Shown here: in pieces, positions 15,260-24,080 of the stretch | Numbering within the stretch: the stretch's first letter is position 1 | Layout of the letters: every line of letters starts with the position of its first letter | NCBI GenBank assembly: GCA_913056345.1 | Contig: CAJXMH010000004.1 | Span: 62,001 to 126,000 of the forward strand | Direction: 5' to 3' | DNA from: an uncultured Flavobacteriales bacterium | GTDB lineage: Bacteria > Bacteroidota > Bacteroidia > Flavobacteriales_E > Vicingaceae | Length of the DNA: 64,000 nt | Translations under genes and position numbers: made by a program | The notes under the pieces: generated by a model | Told to the model about the DNA's origin: nothing | What the model saw: only the letters and a program-made list of their open reading frames with translations | Database searches by the model: none

Positions 15260-17995
15260 CTACTGGCAGAAGCTGCAATAGTTAGCTTTTACGTTATGTT
15301 CAAAAACTGTTTCCTTGTTAAGCAATTGACTCATTACGTTTGTAATCAATTTATTAAAAACTGCTGTTTGATTTTTCTCGTTCAATTCAATAAATGCCTG
15401 ACTAGAGTTTTTCATAGAAATGATGCCTGCCTTGGTGTTTGAATCCAATTCATTCAAAGCAGCTAAGTAAAATAAAAGCTGAACCATTTTAGCTTTGCTT
15501 CCCTTCAATATCGTTTGAGGGTCACTAGCTTTTAAGTCAGCGTAGTTTGTTCTGCCACTTTTGTAATCAATCAGCCTTTTTTGATCATTTACATAATCTA
15601 CTCGGTCTATTTTTCCTCTCAAGTAAAGGGTTTCCATTCCTACAATTTGCATCTGATAAGAGGACCTAAAGGGCTTTTCTACTTCACCAACAATTAATTC
15701 CTTCCCAGATTTAATTATATTTTGATCTATTTGAATTAGGTTGGTCAAATAGCGTAAGCTTGCTCCATAAGCAAGTTTGTGCTTTCCTTTTAAGACTTTT
15801 AAGCCAAACTGATTTGTAAACTGTTTATTTAATTCTAGTCCTGCTTCATCTGCAATCGTGCTCAGTTTTTTTAAGCTAAGAGGAGTGCCTAAAAAGGGTT
15901 GGTAAAGGTTTTCTAAACTATCATGCAAAATAGTACCTAAAACATTGGCTTCAATTTCATTGCTGAGTTTTTCTTCTTCTTTTAAGCCAAGTATATACCG
16001 ATGGTAAAAATCTAAGGGACAGCTCAAGTAGGTATTAAGGGCAGAAGCTGAAAGTCCTTTCTCAACTAATTGAATCACTTTCTTGATAGCCTGCTCATTA
16101 TTTTCAATAGCTTGTTTGAGCTCAATGGTTTTACCAAGTTTAGTGTCAACAGCAATTTTGTTCACTTCAATTTTCGAATTCTTTTGCGTCGCTTCTTCTT
16201 CTAACTGACTTAAAAACCGGCTTTTTTCTCCACTCCCTAATTGCCCGATTTGGGTATTGTAGATTAAGTCTGCACGTTTTGTTCTTTGCAAAGCTCTATA
16301 GAAGTGGTAAGCATAAATACTATCTTTTTCCTGATAAGAAGGTAGCCCATACTTTCTTTTTACATCAAAGGGTATAAAAGAGTTTTGTTTTCTTCCTGCC
16401 GGAAGGGTGCCTTCGTTTAATCCGCAGAAAATGATCCGCTCAAAATCCAGCAACCTGCTTTCAAGTACTCCCATCAGCTGCAAGCCCGAAAGCGGTTCTC
16501 CTACAAATGAAACCTCGGCTTCAGCAATAGATTGTTCATACAATGATTCTAGGTCTCTGAAATTTTTTAATAAGCCATGTTCTGCTTGAATCTCATCTAG
16601 CTTATTAAATTGCTGTTTGAAATGAGCTAAATATTCCAACTCTACTTCATTCTTACAATTGAAAGCCTGGCTCATCAAGTCGTCTACTAAATAATGTAAG
16701 CTTGAAATTATGTTTGGTACCAGCTCTTCAGAAGGAAAAACAAATAAGTCAAAACCAATTTCTTTATTTACTGCACTCAAAATTGGATGGGGAACCCATA
16801 AAAGTGATCCTTTTGTAATTTTCTCTTTTAATGCTTTTAAAGCATTTGTACTTTGTTGAGAAAGTGATTGACAAAGCGGATGTTCTAAGAACTTGTTTAT
16901 GGGCTCATAAAATACTGCAGCCTTTTGCTGTTCGGTTTGCCCAGCTTGAATAAATTTTGGGTCTACTGCATTTAGGTAATGTGAAAAGAAGTCGAATCCA
17001 TAAAAATTATTTAGCCCAGAACCCATTGTAACATTGATGCTTGATAAGCTAGCAGGCAAGCTATCGAGCACAGGGTTCAATAGCCTTTCATCAGCAAGTA
17101 CAACAGCGGTTTTACTAGGGTCTTGGATTTCTTGTTCTAGCAACCAAGAAAGGGTTTTGGCCTGACCCATATTGCCTGAAGCTCCGTATAGGTTGATCAC
17201 TTTGTTACTTTGACTGAAGTCATCGAATACCCAATTGAAAGATTTGCGTTTTGATTTTTCTTTTCTCAAAAACATGCCTGCTTCTTGCATGGGATCGTCC
17301 ATGTAGTAAGCATCTGTGTCCCACAAATATTCGAGCGGGTATTGGGTTTCAATCTTTTCTAAAATTACACGTTCTGACTTTGAAAGTGCATTGAAGCCAA
17401 CAACATAGATTTTTTTAGGCTCTCCTGCTAGTTTAGTCAGACTAGCGCCTTCAGCTAAGCTTCTACCTAACATACCTGAATATGCCTTGCCCTTTTGTTT
17501 GAGCCTTTTTTTAAACTTTTTATAGTAAATAGCCAAGGATCTCCAAAAGCTAAGGTATTCCTTCTGAAAATCACTCAGATCATGCCGGTCAAGGTTCCAT
17601 ACCTCAATCGCTTTCGCTTCATTTAAGAAAGTAAAAAGTTCTTCTCCATCAACCAAGTAACGGTCAATCTCATTGAAGTCTTGTATTAGCGTACTTCCCC
17701 AACTAAGAAACTCATAAAAAGAATCAGCCTCTTCTTTTGCTTCCTCACAGTGAAGTTGATATAACTCCATCAGCAAATCTATTTGCTCAACTACTACCAA
17801 TTCAGACTGTGCCTCTATAAAGTCAGCAAGACTCAAAACAGCAGGTGCTAGCATAGCAGTCTGATGTTGTTCGGCTAATTCCTTGTAAAAAAAGGTGGCT
17901 GCACGTTTACTTGGCACGATCAGCATCACTTCATTTAGCTCGTCCTGATGCTTTTGCAATATTGTTTCAACTACTTTGAATAAGAAGCTTTGCAT
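15260..17995 (-). CDS. AddB/RecB-like PD-(D/E)XK nuclease with inactive helicase domain
   Basis: 911 residues. The N-terminal half resembles a superfamily I helicase without a usable Walker A motif (LNEVMLIVPSKRAATFFYKEL where the P-loop would be). The C-terminal third contains the RecB-type nuclease: SALNTYLSCPLDFYHRYIL, GTILHDSLENLY, LRGKIDRVDY and RLIDYKSGRTNYADL (catalytic D-x-K), ending NYCSFCQ. AddB subunits of this kind partner a UvrD-like AddA helicase-nuclease in double-strand-break end resection. AddA is not adjacent here. The Cys-rich end may be all that is left of the AddB iron-sulfur cluster motif. A terminator follows the stop. Confidence 0.84.
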   Translation of the reverse strand: MQSFLFKVVETILQKHQDELNEVMLIVPSKRAATFFYKELAEQHQTAMLAPAVLSLADFIEAQSELVVVEQIDLLMELYQLHCEEAKEEADSFYEFLSWGSTLIQDFNEIDRYLVDGEELFTFLNEAKAIEVWNLDRHDLSDFQKEYLSFWRSLAIYYKKFKKRLKQKGKAYSGMLGRSLAEGASLTKLAGEPKKIYVVGFNALSKSERVILEKIETQYPLEYLWDTDAYYMDDPMQEAGMFLRKEKSKRKSFNWVFDDFSQSNKVINLYGASGNMGQAKTLSWLLEQEIQDPSKTAVVLADERLLNPVLDSLPASLSSINVTMGSGLNNFYGFDFFSHYLNAVDPKFIQAGQTEQQKAAVFYEPINKFLEHPLCQSLSQQSTNALKALKEKITKGSLLWVPHPILSAVNKEIGFDLFVFPSEELVPNIISSLHYLVDDLMSQAFNCKNEVELEYLAHFKQQFNKLDEIQAEHGLLKNFRDLESLYEQSIAEAEVSFVGEPLSGLQLMGVLESRLLDFERIIFCGLNEGTLPAGRKQNSFIPFDVKRKYGLPSYQEKDSIYAYHFYRALQRTKRADLIYNTQIGQLGSGEKSRFLSQLEEEATQKNSKIEVNKIAVDTKLGKTIELKQAIENNEQAIKKVIQLVEKGLSASALNTYLSCPLDFYHRYILGLKEEEKLSNEIEANVLGTILHDSLENLYQPFLGTPLSLKKLSTIADEAGLELNKQFTNQFGLKVLKGKHKLAYGASLRYLTNLIQIDQNIIKSGKELIVGEVEKPFRSSYQMQIVGMETLYLRGKIDRVDYVNDQKRLIDYKSGRTNYADLKASDPQTILKGSKAKMVQLLFYLAALNELDSNTKAGIISMKNSSQAFIELNEKNQTAVFNKLITNVMSQLLNKETVFEHNVKANYCSFCQ

Positions 17996-18063
17996 TTGGT
18001 AAACTTAGCAAAGCTCATGAAATTAAATGCGTTTCAGGCCGTTTGAATAGCTTGGCAATAGAT

Positions 18064-18097
18064 TTGTATATAAAGCAGCTCAGATTAACTAATTTTG
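18064..18097 (+). promoter_or_regulatory. promoter TTG-N23-TAATTTTG close to the start codon
   Basis: TTG at 18064-18066 and TAATTTTG at 18090-18097, 23 bases apart. The element ends only 5 bases before the ATG at 18103, so the transcript should begin at or within a few bases of the start codon (leaderless). Confidence 0.65.
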
Positions 18098-18102
18098 CGG
18101 AC

Positions 18103-18900
18103 ATGAAGAAAGTATTGTGGCTTTGTATTTTGATTTTTAGTGGCTTGTGTTCAGAGCAAGTGCTTGCTCAAGATCAACTCAATCAAGTTGATGAAAAAGG
18201 GCTTAAAACAGGAGCTTGGCAGGTAACCTACCCATCAGGCAAGCTGCGTTACACAGGACAATTTAGAGCCGGCAAACCTTTTGATGTTTTTAAGTATTAT
18301 TTTAAAAATGGTGATCTCAAAACAGTTTTAACCTACGATGCTGAGGATCAGCATAGAGCTTATGCTGTTCATTACTATCAAACTGGGGAGAAGATGGCAG
18401 AGGGCTGGTATCATGATCAGAAAAAGGATAGCCTTTGGAAAACTTATGGTGCCAATGAAGTGGTACTTAGCGAGGGTAAGTATTTTGAGGGAGAGAAATT
18501 TGGAAGATGGAGAACTTTTTACCAAAATGGACGTCTTGCAGAGGAAAAATACTTTGATAAGGACCTAGAAATAGGAGAATTGAAGGTTTATTTTGACAAT
18601 GGAAAACTAAGTCAACTTGGTCATTATAAAAATGGTTTCTTGGATGGCCCAACCGTTTTTTTCGACCCTGAAGGAGATACCTTGATCAAAGGTGCCTATT
18701 ACAAGGGGGCAAGGGATCAGGATTGGACATATTTTAAGAACAAAGAAGTGGATCGAGTGCTTCAATACAACAAGGGTAAATTGTTAAATCCTGAGGCATT
18801 ACCTGCTCTTCCTCAGAGTGAAAAGGAGGATAGCTTGAAGCAGAATATAAAAGATGAATTAGAGTTTGAAGACTTAAACGGAACGATAAAGTATGAGTAA
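18103..18900 (+). CDS. secreted MORN-repeat-like (YwqK-type) protein
   Basis: 265 residues from the ATG at 18103, which opens a signal peptide (MKKVLWLCILIFSGLCSEQVLAQ, cut after about residue 23). The mature part is a row of roughly 20-residue MORN-like repeats with the pattern G-x-W-x-x-Y/F-x-x-G-x-L: TGAWQVTYPSGKLRYTG, FGRWRTFYQNGRLAEE, IGELKVYFDNGKLSQLG, LDGPTVFFDPEGD, DQDWTYFKNKEV. Such YwqK-like proteins are common in Bacteroidota; the 'antitoxin' label in databases rests on weak evidence and is not adopted. Cellular place: periplasm or outer membrane (inference). It overlaps mnmA by 8 bases. The longer frame from 18043 contains the promoter and is rejected. Confidence 0.85.
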   Translation: MKKVLWLCILIFSGLCSEQVLAQDQLNQVDEKGLKTGAWQVTYPSGKLRYTGQFRAGKPFDVFKYYFKNGDLKTVLTYDAEDQHRAYAVHYYQTGEKMAEGWYHDQKKDSLWKTYGANEVVLSEGKYFEGEKFGRWRTFYQNGRLAEEKYFDKDLEIGELKVYFDNGKLSQLGHYKNGFLDGPTVFFDPEGDTLIKGAYYKGARDQDWTYFKNKEVDRVLQYNKGKLLNPEALPALPQSEKEDSLKQNIKDELEFEDLNGTIKYE

Positions 18901-19987
18901 AAAGGGTAAGGTTTTAGTAGCCATGAGTGGCGGTATTGACAGTTCAGTTACTGCGCTATTGTTGCACGAGGAAGGATACGAAGTAATCGGCGTTACCATG
19001 AAAACATGGGATTACGCTACCTCTGGAGGAAGTAAAAAAACCACCGGATGTTGTAGCTTAGACGATATTAATGATGCACGAATTCTAGCCGTTAACTATG
19101 GCTTTCATCATATGATTATTGATATTCGTGAAGAGTTCGGAGACTACATCATCGATAATTTTGTTAATGAATACACTGCAGGAAGGACTCCAAACCCCTG
19201 CGTACTTTGCAATACCCACATTAAATGGGATGCATTATTGCGTAGAGCAGATCAATTGGGCTGTGAGTTTATTGCAACCGGACATTATGCCAATGTACGT
19301 CAAGAGAACGGCAGATGGGTAGTTTCCAAAGGTAAAGACGAAAACAAAGATCAATCTTACGTGCTTTGGGGTTTGTCTCAAAAGGCTTTAGCACGGACTA
19401 AGTTCCCTTTGGGAAAGTTTACCAAACCTGAAATCCGAAAAATGGCTTTAGACCGAGGCCATCATGATCTCGCTAAAAAGAGCGAGAGTTATGAGATCTG
19501 TTTTGTACCAGATAATGACTACCGTGGCTTTTTAAAAAGAAAAGTTGATGGTTTAGAAGAAAAAGTAGCGGGTGGCGATTTTATCGATTTGCAAGGCAAT
19601 ATCTTAGGGAAACATGACGGTTACCCCTTTTATACCATTGGTCAGCGCAAAGGTCTTGGTATTGCGATGGGTGAACCTATGTATGTGGTTCGCATAAACC
19701 CTGAAGACAATACGGTTGTGCTTGGTAAAAAAGAAGACTTGAAGAAGCAACAGATGAAAGTAAGGAATCCCAACTTGATTAAATACGATCAAATACCTGA
19801 AGGCCAAGATGTTTTAACCAAGGTGAGGTATAAGGATGCAGGAACTATGAGTCACCTTTCTGTAAGTCCTGAGGGTGAAATTGAAGTTAATTTCTTTGAA
19901 CAAGTAAAAGGGATAGCTCCAGGGCAGTCTGCTGTTTTTTATGAAGGCAAAGATTTAATTGGAGGTGGTTTTATTACACGCTCATGA
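18893..19987 (+). CDS. mnmA: tRNA-specific 2-thiouridylase MnmA
   Basis: 364 residues, the usual length. The PP-loop ATPase motif MSGGIDSSV lies at residues ~11-19; the two catalytic cysteines are in NPCVLCNTHIKW and YEICFVPDNDY; FYTIGQRKGLGI and AVFYEGKDLIGGG are the central and C-terminal signatures. The enzyme adds sulfur to U34 of tRNA-Lys, tRNA-Glu and tRNA-Gln in the cytoplasm, using persulfide sulfur from a cysteine desulfurase relay. The ATG overlaps the upstream MORN-like gene by 8 bases and the stop overlaps the next gene as ATGA, so the three are translated together. Confidence 0.97.
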   Translation: MSKKGKVLVAMSGGIDSSVTALLLHEEGYEVIGVTMKTWDYATSGGSKKTTGCCSLDDINDARILAVNYGFHHMIIDIREEFGDYIIDNFVNEYTAGRTPNPCVLCNTHIKWDALLRRADQLGCEFIATGHYANVRQENGRWVVSKGKDENKDQSYVLWGLSQKALARTKFPLGKFTKPEIRKMALDRGHHDLAKKSESYEICFVPDNDYRGFLKRKVDGLEEKVAGGDFIDLQGNILGKHDGYPFYTIGQRKGLGIAMGEPMYVVRINPEDNTVVLGKKEDLKKQQMKVRNPNLIKYDQIPEGQDVLTKVRYKDAGTMSHLSVSPEGEIEVNFFEQVKGIAPGQSAVFYEGKDLIGGGFITRS

Positions 19988-20661
19988 ATAAACTAAGTAC
20001 TTTATTATTCTTCCTAGTTGGCTTGCTTCTCTTTTCTTGTCAGCAAGAAGATGATGAACAAATTAGTTTTTTTAACGGCTCTCATTATGCGCCATTAGCA
20101 ACAGGGTTAAATCGAACCTACCAAGTTGATTCAATAATTTACAATGACTTTACTGGCTCAATTGATACCATTAGCTTTCAGCGTCAAGAGCGAGTAGGTA
20201 AAGCCTTCAGGACTTTAGAGGGGAGACTTGCCTACAATTGTTTGATCTATGAGAGAAAAGATGATACTTCGACATGGGTTGAAAGAAAAGCATATGAAGA
20301 ATTGAAAAACAACCTAAGGTATGAAAGGAGGGAGGATAATCAATCTGTTATACATTTGGTTTTCCCAGTCAGGGAAGATCAACGTTGGAATGCCAATGCG
20401 CTTAACCCTAAGGAAGAAGTTAATTATACTTACAGGAATCTGCACAAAGCCTACAACCTTTCTGATCAGTTTTATGATTCTACTGTAACAGTGCTTCAGC
20501 GTGAAAATATCAACTTGATCAGCAGGGTGAAAATTGAGGAGGTTTATGCAACAAACCGGGGAATGATCTACCGTTACGATGAAAACTTGCAAACCGATTT
20601 TGATGGATCTATCCAATCTGGCTACAAGGCGACTTTAAAGTTGGTTAGTTTAAATCCTTAA
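19984..20661 (+). CDS. lipoprotein of unknown function
   Basis: 225 residues. The N-terminus MNKLSTLLFFLVGLLLFSCQQ is a lipoprotein signal peptide with lipobox LFSC (Cys19). The mature chain is beta-rich (GLNRTYQVDSIIYNDFTGSIDTI, YNCLIYERKDDTSTWVERKAY, MIYRYDENLQTDFDGS), similar in feel to Bacteroidota lipoproteins with a single barrel-like domain, but no family is recognised. Expected on the periplasmic side of the inner or outer membrane. It is coupled to mnmA by an ATGA overlap and faces the convergent L,D-transpeptidase-like gene 2 bases away. Confidence 0.8.
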   Translation: MNKLSTLLFFLVGLLLFSCQQEDDEQISFFNGSHYAPLATGLNRTYQVDSIIYNDFTGSIDTISFQRQERVGKAFRTLEGRLAYNCLIYERKDDTSTWVERKAYEELKNNLRYERREDNQSVIHLVFPVREDQRWNANALNPKEEVNYTYRNLHKAYNLSDQFYDSTVTVLQRENINLISRVKIEEVYATNRGMIYRYDENLQTDFDGSIQSGYKATLKLVSLNP

Positions 20662-20663
20662 AG

Positions 20664-21362
20664 CTAAAAACCTTTAAAAAAATAGTTTGAGTTTTCTAGG
20701 TATTGGTTGTCCGGGAAAAAGATGAAGAGACAGCTTCCGCCTTTTGTGACTTCTATAATGGAACGATGGACTCCCATAGGAACAGCCGGACAACCTTCAC
20801 TGTTGCCCAGCGTTCCATTCTTTTTAAGATAATCTTCGGTGGCATAGTCTGCTCCATGTAATACGATATATCTTTCTCTAGCACGGTGGTTAAAACCATA
20901 TTCAAGCCCTTCAAGTCGAAGGCTTAATCCATTTTTTCCAATGTAGGTTTCTTCTGCACGATAATACCCCAAACTACTCTTATGAGAATCTACCGTATTT
21001 GAAAAATCAAAAGCATACTCTTTACCAGAGTTTTCTCCGTGTGCCACATAAGTGTGGAAAAGAATCGTGCGGCTTTCAAGGTCAATTACCCAGAAGCGTT
21101 TCTCCTTTGATGGAAGTCGAAAATCGACTAGGCTAAAGATCTGGTTAGCAGGTTCTAAATGACCACTTAGCTTCAGGTCTATATAACCTAAGTAAGCCTT
21201 TTCGAAAAGATCAAAGTCAGGCTTTACGCTTCCTTTTAGCTCCTTGTATATCGACTTGTAATGAGCTGTTGAATGTATAGGGTGTTCAAGGGTTCTCGCT
21301 TTTAAATTTTGCGAAAGCATTGAGAAAAGGGCAATAAAACAGAGCTTAAAAAACTGCTTCAT
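20664..21362 (-). CDS. murein L,D-transpeptidase catalytic domain protein (YkuD-related)
   Basis: 232 residues. Signal peptide LCFIALFSMLSQNLKA. The mature part contains FWVIDLESRTILFHTYVAHG, a HGADYATEDYL segment and GNSEGCPAVP, which hold the catalytic His and the S-x-G-C nucleophile of the L,D-transpeptidase fold in its 'catalytic domain family' form common in Bacteroidota. Such enzymes make 3-3 cross-links in peptidoglycan or trim it, in the periplasm. Eleven bases separate its start from the upstream UbiA stop, so the two may share a transcript. The exact activity is not settled by sequence. Confidence 0.85.
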   Translation of the reverse strand: MKQFFKLCFIALFSMLSQNLKARTLEHPIHSTAHYKSIYKELKGSVKPDFDLFEKAYLGYIDLKLSGHLEPANQIFSLVDFRLPSKEKRFWVIDLESRTILFHTYVAHGENSGKEYAFDFSNTVDSHKSSLGYYRAEETYIGKNGLSLRLEGLEYGFNHRARERYIVLHGADYATEDYLKKNGTLGNSEGCPAVPMGVHRSIIEVTKGGSCLFIFFPDNQYLENSNYFFKGF

Positions 21363-21372
21363 GATTGCAAGC

Positions 21373-22227
21373 TTAATAAAAAATCATCAAAATAAAGGCA
21401 GCTGAAAGACACAAAGATGAGATGATGTTCATGCGCATAGCTTTCTCATAGTTAGCTGCTTTAGGCTTTTTTTTGCAATCGATATACCACTTTTCGAAAT
21501 AGACCAAGGTGGGAATCCCACAACCCAAGAAAATCAAAATGTGTGATAGCGAAGCATGCAAATAATAATTGAACAACAGCAGTAAAGTGCCGAGCATAAA
21601 AAATATTCTAGAAAACCGGAAAGTCTTACTGATTCCCAATAATAAACTCAGGGTTATGTCTCCTCTCGCTTTGTCTTCTTGATGCTGGTATATTTGAGTT
21701 AAAGGATAAGAGCCAAGTAAAAAAATGCTGCTGCAAATAGCAGGCAAAAGGTGCTCTAATTTTAGAAAGGCATTAAGCTTTAAGCCCATTCCAATTTGAA
21801 CCATGAAAAAGGTGAAGAAACCTTGAAAAAAACAAACTACGAAGGTGCTTGTAATTGGATATTTTTTGAGTCTGATCTTATCAAAGCTATAAGCTTTTGA
21901 AACTAAAAGATATATAAAGATCAAAAGGGCGAAATACGGACTTATATAAAAGGCGTAAAGAACAGAGATTAGATCAAATAGTACGACCAGAGGAAAAAGT
22001 TTCTTATTCACCTTTGGGGGTGTTTTAAGGCCTCCTATGCTGCCTTCATCTTTGTCAAAGTAGGAGTTGTAGCCATTGCTTGCGGGGTAAACGAATAAGT
22101 GTAGAATTAAAAATATATGCAGACCTTTGAGAACATTCACTAAATCTAAATTGCTTAATGAGAACCAAAAGACAGGCATTAAGAAAATAGAAAAAGGAAT
22201 GCGTAATAGTTTTATAGCGTCTAGCAT
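21373..22227 (-). CDS. UbiA-family membrane prenyltransferase
   Basis: 284 residues with about eight hydrophobic helices. Two Asp-rich magnesium motifs are visible: NGYNSYFDKDEGS (first, a variant of N-D-x-x-D) and YQHQEDKARGDIT (second, D-x-x-x-G-D). UbiA enzymes move a prenyl or similar chain from a diphosphate to an aromatic or glycerol acceptor inside the membrane. Menaquinone or haem forms are usually in other surroundings; this copy is divergent from a type III polyketide synthase across 58 bases and could prenylate the polyketide product (inference). Possible alternative: another lipid-linked role independent of the cluster. Confidence 0.83.
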   Translation of the reverse strand: MLDAIKLLRIPFSIFLMPVFWFSLSNLDLVNVLKGLHIFLILHLFVYPASNGYNSYFDKDEGSIGGLKTPPKVNKKLFPLVVLFDLISVLYAFYISPYFALLIFIYLLVSKAYSFDKIRLKKYPITSTFVVCFFQGFFTFFMVQIGMGLKLNAFLKLEHLLPAICSSIFLLGSYPLTQIYQHQEDKARGDITLSLLLGISKTFRFSRIFFMLGTLLLLFNYYLHASLSHILIFLGCGIPTLVYFEKWYIDCKKKPKAANYEKAMRMNIISSLCLSAAFILMIFY

Positions 22228-22232
22228 GCACT

Positions 22233-22240
22233 TATGTTTG
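22233..22240 (+). promoter_or_regulatory. possible -7 element (TATGTTTG) for the type III PKS operon
   Basis: TATGTTTG fits TAnnTTTG and lies 45 bases before the TTG start at 22286, in the 58-base gap between divergent genes. No TTG stands at the -33 position. Weak support. Confidence 0.35.
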
Positions 22241-22285
22241 AAACGAAATTACAAAACCAAAGACCAAAGCATTAAACCATAGAAT

Positions 22286-23389
22286 TTGAGCAGTTACATC
22301 ACGCATTTAGGAATCGCAGTGCCACGGCATGAATATAAGCAAACTGCTTTAGCAAAATGGATGGCAGAACGTTATGATGCTGCTGATGAAAACCTAGCCA
22401 GAAAGCTAAAAGTACTTTACAAGAAAACAAGAATAGAAAAACGCTATTCAGTTTTAAGCGACTTTGAGCTTAATAAGCAGCAGGCAGCTCTTTTTATTGA
22501 AGATCAAGAAAAAGAGCCAAGCATTGAGGATCGAATGCAGATTTACGGCCAAGAAATTATACCGCTTTGTAGAAAGGCAATTTATAATGCTTTGGGAGAT
22601 GACTTCAACTACAAAGAAATTACGCACCTCATAACGGTCAGCTGCACAGGAATGTATGCTCCAGGTATAGAGTTAGAACTAAAGCAGTCAATCGGCTTGA
22701 ACGATCAGGTGCAAATGCATGCTGTAAACTTTGTTGGTTGTTACGCTTTCTTTCCAGCTTTAAAAATGGCAAAGGCTTTTTGCAGTGAACAAGCAAATAG
22801 CAAAGTTTTAATTGTGAGTGCAGAGCTTTGCACCTTGCACTTTCAAAATAAAATTGAAGAGGACCATTTGCTTTCAAATTCACTTTTTGCAGATGGAGCA
22901 GCAGCTTGTATAGTGCAAAATGAACCAGACGGAACCATTGCCGGAGAGGGCTCTTTAGAACTAAAGGCTCAAACCCAGCTGAGCATTCCCAAAGGAAGAA
23001 GTGACATGGCATGGAACATTCATTCTGATGGCTTTTTGATGCGCCTTACTTCTTATGTTCCTGAATTAGTGAATAGCGGAATTAAGCGATTAATAAACCA
23101 ATTGTTTGAGGAAGATGTAAAAGCTGAGCTCATTGATCAATGGGCCATTCATCCGGGGGGTAGAAAGATTCTTGAGGTTTGTGCAAAAGAACTTGATCTC
23201 ACAGAAAAGGACCTAGCTGCCTCTTACGAAGTTTTAAAAAATTACGGTAATCTTTCGGCTCCAACCATTCTTTTTGTGCTAAATGCCCTTAGCAAGCAAG
23301 CTATTGATGGGAAAAAAGTCTTGGCTTGTGGTTTTGGTCCAGGTTTAACCCTAGAAGGAGCCTTACTAAAATGGAAGGTAAATGCCTGA
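22286..23389 (+). CDS. type III polyketide synthase (chalcone/alkylresorcinol synthase family)
   Basis: 367 residues, the normal length. The catalytic triad is intact: Cys152 in NFVGCYAFFPAL, His289 in WAIHPGGRKILE and Asn322 in YGNLSAPTILFVL. TVSCTGMYAPGIE and FADGAAACIV are further thiolase-fold signatures. These enzymes extend an acyl-CoA starter with malonyl-CoA and cyclise it to alkylresorcinols, alkylpyrones or similar. The start is TTG at 22286: an in-frame TAG lies two codons upstream and the next Met is residue 26, too far in. It overlaps the methyltransferase by 8 bases. The starter is probably a fatty acyl chain (inference). Confidence 0.93.
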   Translation: MSSYITHLGIAVPRHEYKQTALAKWMAERYDAADENLARKLKVLYKKTRIEKRYSVLSDFELNKQQAALFIEDQEKEPSIEDRMQIYGQEIIPLCRKAIYNALGDDFNYKEITHLITVSCTGMYAPGIELELKQSIGLNDQVQMHAVNFVGCYAFFPALKMAKAFCSEQANSKVLIVSAELCTLHFQNKIEEDHLLSNSLFADGAAACIVQNEPDGTIAGEGSLELKAQTQLSIPKGRSDMAWNIHSDGFLMRLTSYVPELVNSGIKRLINQLFEEDVKAELIDQWAIHPGGRKILEVCAKELDLTEKDLAASYEVLKNYGNLSAPTILFVLNALSKQAIDGKKVLACGFGPGLTLEGALLKWKVNA

Positions 23390-24080
23390 TTTTACTAGCC
23401 GCTCAACCAAAGCAGAATACCTCGATCAACCAACTGTCAACAAGAAGGAACTATTTTTGAACTTGGCTGAGCTTGATCGCATTAATCAATTATTAGGAGG
23501 ACACACAGCTACTGTTAAAGGAGTTGAAAGATTGCTTGAAGATCGCTCTAAAGTTTATCACCTTGTTGATTTTGCCTGCGGTGGAGGCGATACCTTAAGG
23601 CACCTGGCACTTTGGTCTAAAAAATCAGGCTATCGTTTAAAATTATACGGCTTTGATATTTTACCCGAAGCCATTGAATATGCAAAGTCTAATTCCAAAG
23701 GATACGATATCAGCTATAAGGTTGCGGATTTCAATAACTACAGTCCTAGTCATCAAGTTGATATAGCATGTAATGCTTTGGTGTGTCATCATTTTTATGG
23801 CCATACTCTGGATAGTTTTTTATTGAAAATGAAAGAGCTTGCTGAAGTGGGGATTGTAATCAATGATTTGCACCGTCATCCTATGGCATATCAAAGCATT
23901 CAAGTTCTCACCCGATTCTTCTCAAAGTCACTTTATGTAAAGCATGATGCGCCTCTTTCGGTTCTAAAAGGCTTTTCTAAAAGTGAGTGGCAGCAAACCT
24001 TAGATCGACTAGGTTTTGAGCAGTATCATCTTGAATGGGTATGGGCTTTTCGCCACCTTATTTATTGGAGGAAACCATGA
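23382..24080 (+). CDS. class I SAM-dependent methyltransferase of the type III PKS operon
   Basis: 232 residues. SAM-binding motif I is LVDFACGGGDTLRHL (about residues 61-75), followed by LYGFDILPEAIEYAK (motif II) and DIACNALVCHHF. Its place between the polyketide synthase (8-base overlap) and the flavoprotein (4-base overlap) argues that it methylates the polyketide product on oxygen or carbon. The arrangement synthase, methyltransferase, flavoprotein matches the order of function in the Streptomyces srsABC phenolic-lipid operon. An SDR or ubiquinone-type methyltransferase role cannot be excluded from sequence alone. Confidence 0.85.
   Translation: MPDFTSRSTKAEYLDQPTVNKKELFLNLAELDRINQLLGGHTATVKGVERLLEDRSKVYHLVDFACGGGDTLRHLALWSKKSGYRLKLYGFDILPEAIEYAKSNSKGYDISYKVADFNNYSPSHQVDIACNALVCHHFYGHTLDSFLLKMKELAEVGIVINDLHRHPMAYQSIQVLTRFFSKSLYVKHDAPLSVLKGFSKSEWQQTLDRLGFEQYHLEWVWAFRHLIYWRKP

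Noticed and set aside
18103-18900. toxin-antitoxin reading of the YwqK/MORN-like gene
   Set aside because: It has a signal peptide, stands alone without a toxin gene, and shares an operon with mnmA; the antitoxin name for this family is only an annotation habit.
22638-23012. 124-residue minus-strand frame inside the type III PKS gene
   Set aside because: Lies wholly within a convincing synthase gene with catalytic residues; no independent signals.
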